15,352 nucleotides of DNA. Source: Bacillota bacterium (GTDB taxonomy: Bacteria; Bacillota; Clostridia; Oscillospirales; Ruminococcaceae). Below the pieces are notes generated by a model, which was given only the letters and a program-made list of their open reading frames with translations, was not told the origin of the DNA and searched no databases. Positions 14,194-15,352 of the stretch are shown here, piece after piece. The position numbers and the translations under genes are program-made. The DNA lies in contig JAEZKF010000010.1 in the NCBI GenBank assembly GCA_023415575.1, positions 1 to 15,352 on the forward strand. The letters are read 5' to 3'. Every line of letters begins with the position of its first letter. The first letter of the stretch is position 1.

Positions 14194-14706
14194 ATGGGCA
14201 TTATATTTGATTTAGATCAGACACTTGTAGATTCTCGAATTGCTAAGCCATTACGAGATAGGCGTGATTGGAATGGTGTGTATAATCTTATACCTTCATT
14301 TTCATTATATCCAACCGTGTTGGATCTGCTTCAATATGTACATGCCAATCAAATACCTTTGGCAATCGTAACTAGCAGTCCTAGACCATACTGCCAAAAG
14401 GTCATAGATTATTTTGCTTTACCAATTGATACTTGCGTGTGCTACCATGATACTTCAAAACACAAACCCCACCCAGAACCGATAATTTTAGCAGTAGAGA
14501 AAATGCGTGTAATAAATAGAGGTTCTATCTTATCTTTCGGTGATGATGCACAAGATATCATGGCTTCTAATGGTGCAAATGTCATATCCGTTGCTTGTAT
14601 GTGGGGGACGTCGGATGCAAAAAGTCTTTTAAGCTCAAATCCAAATCATATATGTAATACGCCAGAAGATATGAGTACTCTAATTCGTGAATACTTTGCA
14701 TTGTAA
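14194..14706 (+). CDS. HAD-superfamily phosphatase
   Basis: The 170-aa protein has all four HAD motifs: FDLDQT with nucleophile Asp6 and acid/base Asp8, IVTSS (58-62), Lys91 in KHKPHPEP, and GDDAQDI (116-122) binding magnesium. The small helical cap after motif I (residues about 14-45) fits a phosphoglycolate phosphatase-like subgroup. It would hydrolyse a small phosphorylated compound, plausibly a ribose-phosphate or nucleotide made or used by the PRTase. It starts 12 nt after the DprA-like stop with a modest Shine-Dalgarno sequence (AAGGCGGTG) and ends the operon. Substrate not predictable from sequence. Confidence 0.85.
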   Translation: MGIIFDLDQTLVDSRIAKPLRDRRDWNGVYNLIPSFSLYPTVLDLLQYVHANQIPLAIVTSSPRPYCQKVIDYFALPIDTCVCYHDTSKHKPHPEPIILAVEKMRVINRGSILSFGDDAQDIMASNGANVISVACMWGTSDAKSLLSSNPNHICNTPEDMSTLIREYFAL

Positions 14707-14784
14707 CAACTAGTTCAAAAGTAAGAGTTAAGCCGCACTACCTTCCTACGGATACAATAACTTATTGTGAAAAGAGTCATTTAG

Positions 14785-14806
14785 CCCGCAAAGCCAGCTT
14801 TGCGGG
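14785..14806 (+). terminator. Terminator after the PRTase-DprA-HAD operon
   Basis: CCCGCAAAG (14785-14793) pairs with CTTTGCGGG (14798-14806) around CCAG, followed by TTGGTATCTTTT. The tail is only moderately U-rich. It lies 79 nt past the HAD stop. Confidence 0.6.
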
Positions 14807-14872
14807 TTGGTATCTTTTATATAAATTATTGAAAGTAATAAAAGTAAAAAAACCTTGCAATCTATGTTTTGA

Positions 14873-15352
14873 TCAAGGACGTGTCGCTGCAGAATTTCTC
14901 AAATTCATCGTTAAAAGCGCATCGTATAGCAATGCTCGCATATAAGCTTTCGCGTCCGTAATCGGCTCCGAAGCATGTTTACGCAGATTCCACAAAGCCG
15001 CTTCCACATGCGCCGCTGTGAGCCGCGCAAATTGAGAACGAAGCCCATCTGTAGGCCTGTTCTCTCCGGCAATGCGTATGGTGGGCGATGGTGAAACCAT
15101 GACATCGGTGATTACTTCAACGATATCATCAATGACCGCGCCGTATTCTTCTTTCAGCGTGTCAGCCTCCACTTGCTCCGCTACATCAGCACGAGTGGAT
15201 TCATAATCCCGCGCTGTCAGGTCAATCAATCCTTCGCGCGCGGGCATAGAGATACCCGTATTGTTTGAATGACTGATATGACTGCTAGAAAGCGTAATAG
15301 TATTATTCTTCTCAGTATTATTAGGGTTTAATTTTTGAACTTCTTGAATTTC
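14873..15352 (-). CDS. Replication initiator protein A, C-terminal part (DUF6017-type; runs off the right edge)
   Basis: The frame is open from the right window edge (EIQEVQKLNPNNTEKNNT...) to a TGA at 14873-14875, so about 159 C-terminal residues are visible. A polar Asn/Ser/Thr-rich linker leads to a conserved tail: AVIDDIVEVITDVM, PTIRIAGENRPTDG, QFARLTAAHVEAALWNLRKH and ITDAKAYMRALLYDALL. This matches the C-terminal domain of RepA-type initiators in Firmicutes plasmids and ICEs, whose N-terminal winged-helix part would bind the origin. An internal ATG (15245-15247) is not the start. Its last 78 or so codons are duplicated at 12269-12505. It shows that the region belongs to an integrated plasmid-like or ICE-like element continuing to the right. 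Confidence 0.75.
   Translation of the reverse strand, partial: EIQEVQKLNPNNTEKNNTITLSSSHISHSNNTGISMPAREGLIDLTARDYESTRADVAEQVEADTLKEEYGAVIDDIVEVITDVMVSPSPTIRIAGENRPTDGLRSQFARLTAAHVEAALWNLRKHASEPITDAKAYMRALLYDALLTMNLRNSAATRP

Noticed and set aside
1..15352. CRISPR array or insertion sequence
   Set aside because: No regularly spaced direct repeats, transposase gene or terminal inverted repeats flanking a transposase were seen. The only recombinase is the serine integrase.

Overview
The window looks like a Clostridia-type Bacillota chromosome (perhaps gut Oscillospirales or Christensenellales), judged only from gene families and promoter style. The left end is GC-rich core genome and the rest is a mosaic of mobile DNA whose base composition changes from block to block.

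Positions 1-2900 are core. They hold the 5' end of a leftward archaeal-type aspartyl-tRNA synthetase gene, a long leader region with a strong leftward promoter and a tiny leader ORF, a rightward YhfZ-type GntR regulator, an SCP2-fold small protein, and two tRNA-Ser genes (UGA, GCU) followed by a strong terminator. The mobile region begins just after the second tRNA, with a leftward large serine recombinase (2900-4492) and a 56-codon gene upstream of it. A control region follows (4880-6600): two small divergent HTH genes, a promoter with an adjoining 21-bp palindrome, and several other palindromes and hairpins.

Two rightward cargo operons follow. Cargo 1 (6620-12215) is four tightly coupled genes: a DNA cytosine-5 methyltransferase, a MORC/MutL-type GHKL ATPase, an Mrr-like nuclease fused to an SF2 helicase, and a 189-aa protein I cannot place. 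I read it as a restriction-modification-like defence system. Cargo 2 (12657-14706) is AT-rich: a ComF-like phosphoribosyltransferase, a DprA/Smf-like SLOG protein and a HAD phosphatase. This is a candidate nucleotide-centred conflict system.

Each cargo operon abuts a leftward copy of the same 3' end of a replication-initiator (RepA, DUF6017-type) gene. One is a decayed fragment (12269-12505). The other is still open at the right window edge (14873-15352). This suggests that cargo was added step by step next to the repA 3' end of an integrated plasmid or ICE-like element. Its right end lies outside the window.
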